A stretch of DNA of 64,000 nt, taken from contig CALYLO010000001.1 in assembly GCA_944800085.1 (NCBI GenBank), positions 384,501 to 448,500 on the forward strand, given 5' to 3'. The position numbers and the translations under genes were made by a program. The notes under the pieces are model-generated. The model was not told the DNA's origin. It saw only the letters and a program-made list of their open reading frames with translations, and searched no databases. The DNA is from Paenibacillus melissococcoides (GTDB lineage Bacteria > Bacillota > Bacilli > Paenibacillales > Paenibacillaceae). How positions within the stretch are numbered: the stretch's first letter is position 1; every line of letters begins with the position of its first letter. Below are positions 36,483-45,884 of this stretch, one piece after another.

Positions 36483-37742
36483 ATGAAATTTAATACGATT
36501 GATGAAGCCAATCAGGCGGTGATTGACAAGATTGCCGGCGGCACGCCGTTCCTCGTCGATGCCGTGCCGGCCCATACCGTCATTCCGGAACTGGAAGGCA
36601 AGACGCTGCTGCATGCAGGTCCGCCGATCGCCTACCAAGACATGACGGGACCGATGCAAGGCTCATGCGTAGGCGCCGCGTTATTCGAGGGCTGGGCGAA
36701 GGACGAAGCTGAGGCCCGCGCCATGCTGGAACGGGGCGATATCCGCTTCATTCCGTGCCACCATGTAAAGGCTGTCGGACCGATGGGAGGCATCACGTCC
36801 GGCAATATGCCGGTCTTCGTCGTCAATAACCGCTCCGAAGGCAATGAAGCGTACTGCATTATGAATGAAGGCATCGGCAAGGTGCTTCGCTTCGGCGCTT
36901 ATTCGGAAGAGGTCATCACGCGCCTGAGATGGATGAGGGACGTGCTCGGCCCGACGCTGTCCCGCGCATTGAAGGCGACGGAGGAAGGTCTTAATCTGAA
37001 TGTCATGATCGCGAAGGCGATTACGATGGGGGACGAATTCCATCAGCGCAACATCGCCGCTTCGCTTGTCTTTTTGAAGGAAATCAGCCCTTATATCGTT
37101 AGTCTCGATATGGATAAGCAAGAGATGCAGAGCGTCATCAAATTTTTGGCGGACACGGATCAGTTCTTCCTTAATATTATGATGGCAGCGTCCAAGGCCG
37201 TGATGGACGGAGCGCGCACGATTGAAGCCGGTACGGTGGTCACCGCGATGTGCCGGAACGGACGCGACTTCGGCATCCGCATCAGCGGCATGGGCGACGA
37301 ATGGTTCACCGCGCCGGTCAATACGCCGCAGGGGCTGTTCTTCACCGGCTACTCGCAAGAGGCCGCCAATCCGGACATCGGCGACAGCGCGATTACGGAG
37401 ACATTCGGCGTCGGGGGGATGGCGATGATTGCCGCTCCGGGCGTAACTCGCTTCGTCGGGGCCGGCGGATTCCACGACGCGCTGGCGACGAGCAACGAGA
37501 TGGTCGAGATCTGCATCGACCAAAATCCGAACTTTACGGTTCCAACCTGGAACTTCCGCGGCATTTGCCTCGGCATCGATGCGAGAAAGGTCGTAGAAAC
37601 CGGAATTACGCCTGTCATTAACACCGGGATCGCGCATAAGGAGCCGGGTGTGGGACAGATCGGCGCGGGCACGGTCCGTCCGCCTGTGGAATGCTTCGAG
37701 AAGGCGCTGGAAGCGTATGCGGCCAAGCTCGGACTTCTGTAA
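36483..37742 (+). CDS. allG: DUF1116 protein YlbE/AllG, oxamate carbamoyltransferase subunit
   Basis: 419-aa DUF1116 protein, the same length as E. coli YlbE. Stretches include LHAGPPIAYQDMTGPMQGSC, RFIPCHHVKAVGPMGGITSG, GVGGMAMIAAPGVTRFVGAG and GHAKEPG-like HKEPGVGQIGAGTVRPPVEC at the C-terminus. Second subunit of the AllFGH complex. GGGAGGG lies eight bases before the ATG. Coupled by order to fdrA (100-base gap) and to the following fused gene (37-base gap). Confidence 0.94.
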   Translation: MKFNTIDEANQAVIDKIAGGTPFLVDAVPAHTVIPELEGKTLLHAGPPIAYQDMTGPMQGSCVGAALFEGWAKDEAEARAMLERGDIRFIPCHHVKAVGPMGGITSGNMPVFVVNNRSEGNEAYCIMNEGIGKVLRFGAYSEEVITRLRWMRDVLGPTLSRALKATEEGLNLNVMIAKAITMGDEFHQRNIAASLVFLKEISPYIVSLDMDKQEMQSVIKFLADTDQFFLNIMMAASKAVMDGARTIEAGTVVTAMCRNGRDFGIRISGMGDEWFTAPVNTPQGLFFTGYSQEAANPDIGDSAITETFGVGGMAMIAAPGVTRFVGAGGFHDALATSNEMVEICIDQNPNFTVPTWNFRGICLGIDARKVVETGITPVINTGIAHKEPGVGQIGAGTVRPPVECFEKALEAYAAKLGLL

Positions 37743-37779
37743 CGCGCCGCAGCATACGTATTGTCTCAAGGGAGAGGAG

Positions 37780-39633
37780 ATGGACGCCCGGCTTGGGGCG
37801 CTCCTCGCCCGGAGGCCGGCGGGCCGCGTCCACAGCATCTTCGAGAACGGCATCAACCTGGCGCTGGGAGACGCGTTGATTTTTGTCGGCACAACGAAGA
37901 ACGGCAGGCTTCCGTTCGGCATCCATATGGGGCAGGACAGCGTCAAAAGGCTGCGCCGCCATGTCCGGCTCGATGACACCGTCGTGGCCGGGGGGGCGGA
38001 CACGATTCGCTTTCTCCATCCAGGCGGTCCGCTGACGCTTGATCTGGCGCAGGCCGTGCCGTTCCTGGATGAAATCCGATCGGATCGGTATCATTTTGTT
38101 CGTGATTTGTTTCACGTAGACGAATTTTTGAAAACCTGCCTCGTTTGGGGCGTGCCGACCGGCCTCGGTGTGGAATGGGACCGCTTTCTTGCCAATGATT
38201 ATCGGGCCGATGAACCGCAGTATGTGGTGGTGCGGCAGGCGGATCAGTTGCTTGACGCCCTGTTGACCGGCGAGGTTGAGGCGGCCGTGGGGCCTTTGCG
38301 CTATTTTCTCGGGCGCGGGCCGGGATTGACGCCGTCGGGAGATGACTTTCTCGTCGGCGTGCTGGCCGTCCACAAGCTAACCGGCGCATTTCATCCCGCG
38401 TGTGTGGCCGCCTTGCGTCATATGGTGGAGAGAGAAGCCATCACGACCGATGTCAGCAGAGCGTATTTGCTCCATGCGCTGCATGGACGCTTCAGCGACA
38501 AGGTCACCCGGGTGATGAACGCGATGGTAAGGGAAGATATGGGAGATAAGGAAGTCAAGGAAGATATAGAAGATGCAGATCAGCTCCATGCCGATGTTGA
38601 GCAAATGCTTCAGACCGGACATAGCTCCGGAATCGATACGGCATTCGGGATCGCCAGTGCCATCATGGCCCTTAGGAGGAATGAAAAGAACATGTCAAAA
38701 CGAGTTGTGATCGCATTTGGGGGCAACGCTATCTTGCAGCCTCATCAGGCCGCGACCTATGAGAACCAGCTTGCCAATGTGCGCAGCAGCAGCAAGAAAA
38801 TTGCCGATATCGTGGAAGCGGGCTACGAAGTCATTATTACGCACGGCAACGGCCCGCAGGTAGGTTTGATTTTGCAGCAAAATGAAGAAGCGAAAGAGGT
38901 TGTCCCGCCTTTTCCGTTGGACGTGTGCAGCGCAGAGTCTCAGGGCTTCATCGGATATATGCTCGATCAATGCTTGAAAAACGAGCTGCGCAAGCGGGGC
39001 TTGCCGCAGCAGGTCGTCAGTGTGCTCACTCAGACGAGAGTATCCCCGGAGGATGAAGCGTTCCTCCACCCGACGAAGCCGATTGGCGTCTTCTATACCG
39101 AGGAAGAAGCGAAGCGATTGATGCGGGACAAAGGCTGGAACATGCAGGAAGATGCGGGCCGAGGGTGGAGACGCGTCGTGCCTTCGCCGCAGCCGCAATC
39201 GATTGTGGAGGCGGATACAATGATGAAGCTCGTCGCAAGCGGGGCCATTGTCATTGGTTGCGGCGGCGGAGGCATTCCGGTCGTGCAGGCCGCGGACGGC
39301 ACGATTACCGGCGTCGAGGCAGTCATTGACAAGGATCGCAGCGGTCTCAAATTGGCCGAGGAAGCGAACGCCGATATTTTTATGATGGTCACCGATGTGA
39401 AAAATGTGTATATTCATTATGGCAAGCCCGAGCAAAAGGCGCTGGGGCATATCGGCACCGAGGAAGCCAAGCAATATGTGCGGGAAGGGCATTTCTCCAG
39501 CGGGAGCATGGGGCCGAAGATGGAGGCCGCCGTGGCCTTTGCGGAGCTTGGCAAGCACGCCATCATCTGCTCGCTTGACGATGCCGCTCTGGCTCTTGAA
39601 GGAACGGCCGGAACGCATATTTCTTCATTATAA
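37780..39633 (+). CDS. allH-allK: YlbF/AllH (DUF2877) joined in frame to carbamate kinase (AllK)
   Basis: One uninterrupted frame of 617 aa. Residues 1 to about 300 are DUF2877 (GINLALGDALIFVGTTKNGR; FLGRGPGLTPSGDDFLVGVL), the third subunit of oxamate carbamoyltransferase. Residues from about 305 are a complete carbamate kinase of 313 aa (SKRVVIAFGGNAILQPHQ; ITHGNGPQVGLILQQNEEAK; IGCGGGGIPVVQAADGTITG; FSSGSMGPKMEAAVAFAELG), which makes ATP from carbamoyl phosphate. The junction is MALRRNEKNMSKRVVIAF. An AGGAGG lies 12 bases before the internal ATG at 38692, so a separate kinase may also be made by internal initiation. The joint ORF would place the producer and consumer of carbamoyl phosphate in one chain. 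In E. coli these are separate genes. Confidence 0.92.
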   Translation: MDARLGALLARRPAGRVHSIFENGINLALGDALIFVGTTKNGRLPFGIHMGQDSVKRLRRHVRLDDTVVAGGADTIRFLHPGGPLTLDLAQAVPFLDEIRSDRYHFVRDLFHVDEFLKTCLVWGVPTGLGVEWDRFLANDYRADEPQYVVVRQADQLLDALLTGEVEAAVGPLRYFLGRGPGLTPSGDDFLVGVLAVHKLTGAFHPACVAALRHMVEREAITTDVSRAYLLHALHGRFSDKVTRVMNAMVREDMGDKEVKEDIEDADQLHADVEQMLQTGHSSGIDTAFGIASAIMALRRNEKNMSKRVVIAFGGNAILQPHQAATYENQLANVRSSSKKIADIVEAGYEVIITHGNGPQVGLILQQNEEAKEVVPPFPLDVCSAESQGFIGYMLDQCLKNELRKRGLPQQVVSVLTQTRVSPEDEAFLHPTKPIGVFYTEEEAKRLMRDKGWNMQEDAGRGWRRVVPSPQPQSIVEADTMMKLVASGAIVIGCGGGGIPVVQAADGTITGVEAVIDKDRSGLKLAEEANADIFMMVTDVKNVYIHYGKPEQKALGHIGTEEAKQYVREGHFSSGSMGPKMEAAVAFAELGKHAIICSLDDAALALEGTAGTHISSL

Positions 39634-39653
39634 TATCATGCAGGCAACCGACA

Positions 39654-39695
39654 GGCTGCGTAAAGCGGGGGACGACCGCTTGCGCAGCCTTTTTG
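39654..39695 (+). terminator. Terminator of the all cluster
   Basis: GGCTGCGTAAAGCGG pairs with CCGCTTGCGCAGCC and is followed by TTTTTGTTT. Confidence 0.85.
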
Positions 39696-39844
39696 TTTCC
39701 GGTACAAGCCTTGCATCACCGCTCGTCCCGCTGAATACAGTGGAATAGGCAGCACAAATTTTTCCTTACAAGTTTTTTACAATCCGATCATCGTCCGTTA
39801 ACAATAGGGCCGTACATTAAATAGGCAAGGAGCTTGATTACGAA

Positions 39845-40864
39845 ATGGATATGAAATCATGGCTGCGGCCACTGCTGGCCGGCATGCTCGCCATCAGCCT
39901 GACAGCGTGCTCCGGCGGTGAAGGAGCAGGAACGACGGCGGATGTGAAGGCGCCGCCTGCCGGCTTGAAGGATGACACGACACCGGTAACCATTCAATAC
40001 TGGCACGCTCATGCGGAAGCCCAGCTCAAAGGCTTGAACGCGCAGATCGCGGCGTTCCAGAAGAAATATCCCCATATTACGGTCGAAGCCGTCTACCAGG
40101 GAGGATATGGGGATCTACATAAAAAACTGCAGGCCCCGGTCGCGGCCAATGACGTTCCTGACGTGACCAACATATGGAGGTCGCTTCGCTTCCGAACTTC
40201 GCCGAGGGCGGCGTGTTCGCCGATCTGACGCCTTGGATCGAGCGGGACAAGGTGGATCTGGACGATTTCGCCTCCGGGATGCTGAGGCGTATGCCTATCA
40301 AGGGAAGCAGTACGGCTTCCCGCTGATCGTCAGCACGAGCGTATTCATCTATAACAAGACGCTGCTCGATGAACTGGGGGTGGAGCCGCCGCAGACATGG
40401 AGCGAGATCGATGCCTTCAACGCGAAGGCCGCCAAGCGGGAGAACGGCAAGACGACCCGCTATGCCTTCTCGGTGCCGGGCTGGGTTACCTGGTATTATG
40501 ATCCGTGGCTTATCAACGGCGGCGGCCATATCCTGACTGAAGACGGAAGCGAAGCCGCGGTTCAGACGCCGGATTCGCTCCGGTATGTGGAGAATTTCCA
40601 CCGCTGGCTGAAGGAAGGCGTCGTCCATATGGGCTACGGCAAGGGCGCGTCCGATAATATGCGCCAGATGTTCCTCGGCGGCGAGATCGCCATGGTGCAG
40701 CATACGCCGGCCATGCTGAAGATGTACCGCGAAAACGCCAATTTCGAGGTCGGCGTCTCCTTCCTGCCGGGAGATCAGGAGCGCACCTCGAATATCGGGG
40801 GCGCCGGCATCGTCATGATGGACGGCATCAAGGATGACAAGAAGCGGGAAGACGCCTGGAAATT
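39845..40864 (+). pseudogene. Sugar-ABC-transporter binding lipoprotein (UgpB-like), frameshifted and truncated
   Basis: Lipoprotein signal PLLAGMLAISLTACSGG, then VTIQYWHAHAEAQLKGLNAQ and FQKKYPHITVEAVYQGGYGD, typical of extracellular sugar or glycerol-phosphate binding proteins (family 1). The frame changes near 40175 (to VEVASLPNFAEGGVFADLTP) and again near 40285 (to AYAYQGKQYGFPLIVSTSVF). The protein stops at GIKDDKKREDAWKF, where about 100 C-terminal residues should follow. There the sequence runs directly into the middle of a permease. Non-functional. Confidence 0.85.
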
Positions 40865-41538
40865 CAGTTCATGACTGCTTGGCGTTCCGGATCATTCCTT
40901 ATGCGCGCTTCTTCGGCAATACGCTTCTCATGTCCGCAGGCATCGTCGTCCTGCAGCTGAATGTGGCGCTGCTGGCCGCGTTCGCGTTCGCCAAAGGCAG
41001 CTTCCGCGGCAAGGAAGTCTTGTTCTTCCTCGTGCTGGCGGCCATGATCGTGCCGGATCAGGTGACGTTCGTCCCAGTCTATGTCATGATGTCGAAGCTG
41101 AACTGGCTGGATACGTTCTGGGCGTTGATTATTCCGCACGGGGCATCCGCTTACGGCATCTTCCTGCTCCGGCAAGCTCTCAAATCGGTCAACAACGATG
41201 TGCTGGAAGCCGCTCGGGTAGACGGAGGCGAGCGGCTGACGCTGCTGTACCGGATCCTGCTGCCGATGACGATGCCTACCGTCGTCACCCTGGCGGTGCT
41301 GCAATTCATTGGCGCCTGGAATTCTTATTTCTGGCCGCTCATCATGACCAATTCGAATGACATGCGCGTCCTTACCGTCGGCATCAGCATGCTGCGCGAT
41401 TCGATTGCCGGCGACGAAGCGATGTACTTCCATATCATTATGGCCGCCAGCGTCATGGCGATTGTGCCGATTATCATTCTGTTCACGTTCATGCAGAAGC
41501 ATATCGTCTCCGCGATGGCCAACTCCACCTTTAAATAG
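40865..41538 (+). pseudogene. UgpE-type ABC permease, N-terminus deleted
   Basis: From about 40890 the reading is a clear binding-protein-dependent permease of the UgpE/MalG type: ARFFGNTLLMSAGIVVLQLN, the EAA loop EAARVDGGERLTLLYRILLP, FIGAWNSYFWPLIMTNSND and the usual C-terminus FMQKHIVSAMANSTFK. The first transmembrane segment and about 60 residues are missing. The ORF begins inside the binding-protein remnant. One deletion thus removed the end of the binding protein, the whole first permease (UgpA type) and the start of this one. The stop TAG (41536-41538) lies inside the 123-bp repeat. Confidence 0.85.
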
Positions 41539-41655
41539 CGGATGGCTCCGGCCATAGGCACAAAAAAGGGATGCCGCCGGCCTCTTCAGGCCGGTGCATC
41601 CCTTGTCCATGCAGGGAGGGCAATTAGAACACTTGAACGACTTCCGTAATGCCTT
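41533..41655. repeat. 123-bp direct repeat, left copy
   Basis: This stretch recurs at 47949-48071 with a single mismatch (A versus T near position 41611). It holds the last two codons of the permease, the terminator AAGGGATGCCGCCGGCC...GGCCGGTGCATCCCTT, and the last codons of the NfuA-like gene on the minus strand. The intact NfuA-like gene lies only at the right copy, so this left copy carries an orphan 3' end of it. The 280 bases after it (to 41938) have no gene. Confidence 0.95.
41566..41604. terminator. Bidirectional terminator in the left 123-bp repeat
   Basis: AAGGGATGC and GCATCCCTT form the outer stem and CCGGCC/GGCCGG the inner one. An A run before and a T-containing run after would serve both strands. 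Confidence 0.8.
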
Positions 41656-41938
41656 TTATGTGGAGGGGGCAACGAACGCCGTGGGCTGAGGCCGGCAATA
41701 TACGCAAAGTGGAGGCATTATATGTTAATAAACTTATGCGCCAGCAAATCTAAAAGTTGCAAATCGTTGCTCATTTATGTAACAATCTAGATTAACTGAA
41801 ACCTTTCCCCAAATCTCGCATGCGGAAAAGGCTGCAAACCATCTCACCGTTTCTCCCGTTTCTTTGTATAAGGGATGAGCAATTGAAGGAGTCGCGGTAA
41901 TAGGGGAAACATATTGACCTAATAGGGAGTTGATCATA

Positions 41939-42145
41939 TTGCAACAGTTCAAAAAAGCTATTGATAGAAAGGGAAACCTGCTAATTACAGTTAGGGACTT
42001 TGAAAAAAATGCACTTCTCACTATGAAGAAGAAAGAAAAAGAGATTGCAATAGAAATAAATGTAGAGAACTTTAAATCCGCACATTTTACGCTAAATGAA
42101 GATGTTTTTCGGCAAATTTTTTCGGAAATATCCCAACATAAGTAA
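41939..42145 (+). CDS. Small hydrophilic protein of unknown function
   Basis: 68-aa ORF from a TTG at 41939 with AGGGAG nine bases upstream. Composition is rich in Lys and Glu (RDFEKNALLTMKKKEKEIAI; FTLNEDVFRQIFSEISQHK). No family was recognised. It is the only plus-strand gene in the left half of the AT-rich island and could be an intact small gene or the end of a decayed one; the upstream 200 bases have stops in every frame. The minus-strand ORF that overlaps it is judged a shadow. Confidence 0.4.
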   Translation: MQQFKKAIDRKGNLLITVRDFEKNALLTMKKKEKEIAIEINVENFKSAHFTLNEDVFRQIFSEISQHK

Positions 42146-42180
42146 AAAATATGCAATGTATCGTATGCGGGCCTTGTTGA

Positions 42181-43121
42181 TTATATACTCCTTTTCTTAA
42201 AAATATATAGGGAAGGTATAAAAAATAAAAAACTGTAAAGCAGAATAATGGTAATTGAAAACCATTCAGTTTCCCATGGCATCGAAGCAGTGCCTTGTAT
42301 GTATTTTACTAAGTCCGTATTTACGAAGAGCACATACTTTGCGAATGGATACATGCTTATAGAAGCAGCTAGAATTCCACCAAAAGTAGAAATGGATATT
42401 GAAACAGCAGCAGCTACACCACTTGATTTTAAAAGGGTTGACACCATCAGGGCCAAACATATATAAGAAATATTAGGAATAAAATTGTATAAGTACATTT
42501 TCATGATTACGTAATAAATGTTTTGCTCTGCCACTTGTTCATGTTTAAAATTGAGCGTGATGTAATGGTTAAATTCGAATCCGTGAATTATTAAACCAAC
42601 TATAAATGAATATATCATCAATATCATATAACAAAAACAATTAAGTATGAGTATTGTCAAAAATTTCGAAATTAGAATTTTACTTCTTGAATAAGGTCGT
42701 ATAACTAGAAACTTGATAGTTCCCCAAGCATATTCGTTTGCAATAATGCTGCTCGCACAAAAAATCATGATTACATTAATAATCCAAGTTACTGATTTAC
42801 GAAACCTATGGCAGAAGAGTCTTCTATTGGAGGAATATTTTTGTTAAGAGAATATTCATCTAACATTATTAATTCATTTAATTTCTTTTTATACTTTCCA
42901 TTTGTCTCATCATTTTCAAGTTGTGATAGAATGGCGTAATTATCTTGAAGCCGTTTTTCTATATATACCTTCCAATCTCTTGTTTTTGTGTCTAGCTCAG
43001 TTTTAGCTATTATGCCTGAAATAGAAATGACACCAACAATAAAGATTAAAAATAACCATAATTTCTTGTTTTTTGAAAATTTATATAATTCACCCTTTAT
43101 TAAAAGTGTGACATCACTCAA
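42181..43121 (-). pseudogene. ABC-2 type permease of the island transporter, frameshifted
   Basis: The N-terminal part (TLLIKGELYKFSKNKKLWLF, first transmembrane segment) ends at a stop near 42790. The rest continues in another frame: SVTWIINVIMIFCASSIIAN, EYAWGTIKFLVIRPYSRSK, then four or five further hydrophobic segments. Only a single-base change near 42800 separates the two. The TTG at 43121 overlaps the end of the ATPase gene and has GGAGGG upstream, so coupling is likely. Family: self-protection or export permeases paired with a BcrA-type ATPase. Works with the ATPase gene just upstream if the shift is an error. Confidence 0.8.
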
Positions 43122-44018
43122 TGGTATTCCCTCCAACGACATTCATAAACCGTTCTTCTAATGTGTTTTTTTCCTGCCTAACCTCAAAAACTTTGATTTG
43201 ATTATTTAATAAATAGGCTAAAAACTCGGGAACGGAATCTCGTTTTATTGATATGGTCAGCTTATTATTTAAAGGATCGAGTTGAACATCGTGACCTGTC
43301 GAATGAAGAAGAGACAGAGCATGAAATATGTCATCGACATAGAAAGATGTTTTACTAGGCATTTGGCCAACATCTCTCAAACTAAAATCATCAATTATTT
43401 CCCCTTTTTTCATAATAATAGCTCTATTACAAAATAATTCAATTTCGGACATAAGGTGACTTGCAAGAAGGATGGCCACTCCTTCTTTGGCAGCAAGTTC
43501 CTGAAATAATGTCCTAACTGATTTAACTCCTTCTGGATCCAGGCCATTAAAAGGTTCATCTAAAATTAAAACGGAAGGTTTATGAATTAGTGCTTGTGCG
43601 ATTCCTAATCGTTGCCTCATTCCCAGTGAGTAGTTCTTTACTTTTTTTTTAATACTTGCGTTAAACCTAACTTTGTTGTGATATCCTTAACATCATGAAT
43701 AGAGCATTTGGATAGTTTAGCATAATATATTAAGTTTTCATTCCCTGTAAGCGAGGGGTAAAATCCCGGAGTTTCAATTATGCCTCCAATTTTACGAATT
43801 ACACCTTCAAAATGGGTGGTAATACTTTTGCCATAAATTGTTACATCCCCCTGTTGAAATGAGGTTAATCCCATAATGGCCTTCATTGTTGTCGTTTTTC
43901 CGGCGCCATTTGGTCCTAATAAACCGACAATTGTGCCGGCTTCTACAGTAAAAGTAACATTTTTTACTAAATCTTTATTTTTAATTCTTTTCGTAAGATT
44001 CTTTACGTTCAACGCCAT
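43114..44018 (-). pseudogene. ABC transporter ATP-binding protein (BcrA-like), frameshift at an A9 run
   Basis: The N-terminal ORF has Walker A GLLGPNGAGKTTTMKAIMGL and ends after TKLGLTQVLKKK. The C-terminal ORF continues with the signature YSLGMRQRLGIAQALIHKP, Walker B VLILDEPFNGLDPEG and ASHLMSEIELFCNRAIIM. The break is at nine consecutive A (T run at 43642-43650 on the plus strand); ten would give an unbroken gene of about 302 aa. It may be a true frameshift, a slippage-prone phase site or a sequencing error. The type is that of BcrA/LanF ATPases used in resistance to membrane-active peptides. Confidence 0.85.
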
Positions 44019-44053
44019 TCTCTGTCTCCCCCTCTTTTCCGTAAACGTCCCTG

Positions 44054-44386
44054 CTAACTCCTTAAAAAATACTCTACATGTTGCTTTAAAACTAAAGCCT
44101 GCTTATCGTTAGGGAAATTAGCTTCATATGTTTTTTCATTCAATAGCTTTAACCCTTCAAGATATTCTTTATTAACTATAAAAGATCGATGGGATCTCTT
44201 GAAATTGGGAGGGAGAACTCCCTCCAGATCTTTTAGGGGTACATTTACAACAATTTCATTTTTATCGGCAACTTGTATATAAGTTTTATTATTAAATCTT
44301 TCAATAAATAGAACCTTTGATAAATCAATGAAGTCAATATTTCTTTTTTTCTTAATTATTAGTTTCCCGTTATTTATCTGAAACAT
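44054..44386 (-). CDS. Stand-alone LytTR-domain DNA-binding regulator
   Basis: 110-aa protein consisting of only a LytTR domain: FIDLSKVLFIERFNNKTYIQ, VPLKDLEGVLPPNFKRSHRS, FIVNKEYLEGLKLLNEKTYE. There is no receiver domain. LytTR proteins bind direct repeats near promoters of bacteriocin and virulence genes. It is placed between a decayed gene and the ABC ATPase and is probably the regulator of the island. Confidence 0.88.
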   Translation of the reverse strand: MFQINNGKLIIKKKRNIDFIDLSKVLFIERFNNKTYIQVADKNEIVVNVPLKDLEGVLPPNFKRSHRSFIVNKEYLEGLKLLNEKTYEANFPNDKQALVLKQHVEYFLRS

Positions 44387-44401
44387 CTCGTCTCCTCCAC
44401 C

Positions 44402-44926
44402 TTAATCTCTCAATGTGAATAAATAATAAATACACGATAATGTATATATATCCATTTCATCATTCATGATTTCGAGAGTAATAGTTTGAGGCGGAACCAG
44501 CTTATCGTATGTAACCAGGGCTATTATTTCATTATTTGATTTTTCCAAACGTGTTACTCTATCAGCGAAATCCTTCTTTAATTGATAAACAGTATTGTTA
44601 ATGGTGAATTCCAAACATGGATTTGACTTTATTCTTGTTTTATCCCTTAATATGAACTTTCCAAAGTGATCTGAAAAAACGTTCCACTCCGATCTAATAA
44701 TTGTTTTTAATGAAAAAACTTCAGAAGCCTTGATTACAGGCTTTTCGTCTTCATTAAACACTTCTACATTAACCCAAAATTCATCAAAAATATTATCAAA
44801 AATAAAATGAAGCCCACTATTGTATATTCGTTGAATGCTGCCTATTTTATTGCCTTTAAAATCCGTTATTGCGATTTTTTTTCGGCTCTTGCGAAGAATT
44901 GGCTTTATAAACTGTTAATGAGACAT
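44402..44926 (-). pseudogene. Decayed gene of unknown function upstream of the LytTR gene
   Basis: The longest open part (44402-44761) encodes 119 residues (FSLKTIIRSEWNVFSDHFGK; LVTYDKLVPPQTITLEIMND). Reading upstream, the same frame continues into IAITDFKGNKIGSIQRIYNS and then, across an A8 run (44875-44882), into SLTVYKANSSQEPKK near an ATG at 44926. Two small shifts, one at the A8 run and one near the start (a TC-type change), keep it from being one ORF of about 170 aa. The phrase ITDFKGNKIGSIQRI recalls tubby/LURP-like proteins, but I do not assign a family with confidence. Confidence 0.5.
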
Positions 44927-44948
44927 TATCTCACCACTTTGCTGTTTT

Positions 44949-45470
44949 TTATAAAAGAACTTTGATTAAGGGATTTGAAACATATACTTCAAGGAATGCA
45001 CTGATCAAAATTATCATGCTTACCGTTGGAAGGAGATACTTCAGTGCTTTCTTATAGAAAGAAGAAATGTGTATCCGGTTCACCTCACCTTTGGCGTAAT
45101 GAAATAATAGGTTTATATGGCTAAGCGTAAAACTAAGAAGAATGCAACCGATAAGTAACTCACAGAAGCCATGGGTAAATGAGGAAAAATAATAAATTAC
45201 AGGATTTATCCCTGCTTCATGCGCTCCCTGCGCGATGATTAGGGGAATTTTAATGATAAATATCAGGGATAGTCCAACAAAAGATAATAAAAAACCTGCA
45301 AGAGTATAAGCAAGATTATTTAAAAAGATAAATAGAAACTCACTTAACCCCATTACTGGTATTTGCTTAGTTATCGAGGAGGAGGAAGGGGAGGCGAGTA
45401 TATTAAAAACAACAATAAAAATCAACGAACAAAGCAAATATAAGATGGTAAATGTCCTATTTCCTTTCAT
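44949..45470 (-). CDS. SpoIIM/DUF95-like membrane protein
   Basis: 173-aa protein with about five hydrophobic segments. The stretch YYFSSFTHGFCELLIGCILL matches the conserved His-Gly-x-x-Glu helix of the SpoIIM (DUF95) family, and QGAHEAGINPVIYY precedes it. DUF95 proteins occur as secretion or maturation partners in circular-bacteriocin gene clusters, as well as in sporulation. Its place beside ABC-transporter and regulator genes in an AT-rich island fits the first role. Start ATG at 45470; a 49-aa gene ends five bases upstream. Family call is by pattern only. Confidence 0.65.
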   Translation of the reverse strand: MKGNRTFTILYLLCSLIFIVVFNILASPSSSSITKQIPVMGLSEFLFIFLNNLAYTLAGFLLSFVGLSLIFIIKIPLIIAQGAHEAGINPVIYYFSSFTHGFCELLIGCILLSFTLSHINLLFHYAKGEVNRIHISSFYKKALKYLLPTVSMIILISAFLEVYVSNPLIKVLL

Positions 45471-45475
45471 CCGTT

Positions 45476-45625
45476 TTATACCTGAATTTTATTCATATTC
45501 ATATTTATTTTATCCGTTAACCTAAGAGCATCTATTATAGCGTATATCCATATAATGAGCATGGCAAACAATCCTATCACGAATGAAGACAATAAAATAG
45601 AGATGATGTTCAAAAAAATAAACAT
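45476..45625 (-). CDS. 49-aa membrane peptide, possible immunity protein
   Basis: ORF from ATG 45625 to TAA 45476: MFIFLNIISILLSSFVIGLF then AMLIIWIYAIIDALRLTDK and a short polar tail. It is one long or two short transmembrane helices with a charged C-terminus. It precedes the SpoIIM-like gene by five bases in the same direction, so the two are probably co-transcribed. Small hydrophobic, basic-ended proteins serve as immunity factors in bacteriocin clusters; here that is only inferred from context. Confidence 0.5.
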   Translation of the reverse strand: MFIFLNIISILLSSFVIGLFAMLIIWIYAIIDALRLTDKINMNMNKIQV

Positions 45626-45884
45626 TCATGAACTCTCGTTCGCAAACCTAGCATGAAAATAGCGAGGGTTTAGTGGTCGGACCTATTTCCCATACTGCTA
45701 CTACATGACGCGAAACACGTTCTTTTTAATGGTGGTGTAACCCCGACAAATAAACTGTTGAGGATGAGTTCTGTGTACAAACCTGTGCTGGCTCTGTATG
45801 CCCAATCAGAGAACCGCGAACAGAAAAATGCTCAAGCTCGAATTCATCCGCCGTCATGTATTTCAGTTATGGAGGGAAGCCAAG

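Noticed and set aside
37648..37779. 44-residue extension of the AllH-AllK ORF
   Set aside because: It overlaps the end of ylbE, is Arg/Ser-rich shadow sequence, and the ATG at 37780 has a good RBS and the family N-terminus.
36681..38003. 440-aa minus-strand ORF
   Set aside because: Shadow of ylbE and the start of the AllH-AllK gene.
41734..42156. 140-aa minus-strand ORF
   Set aside because: Cys/Phe/Ser-rich antisense of the small Lys/Glu-rich plus-strand ORF. It has no RBS and no membrane-protein pattern that makes sense.
45798..45884. 29-residue extension of the IS110 transposase
   Set aside because: The family begins near the ATG at 45885, which has GGAGGGAAG upstream; the extension is not conserved in type.
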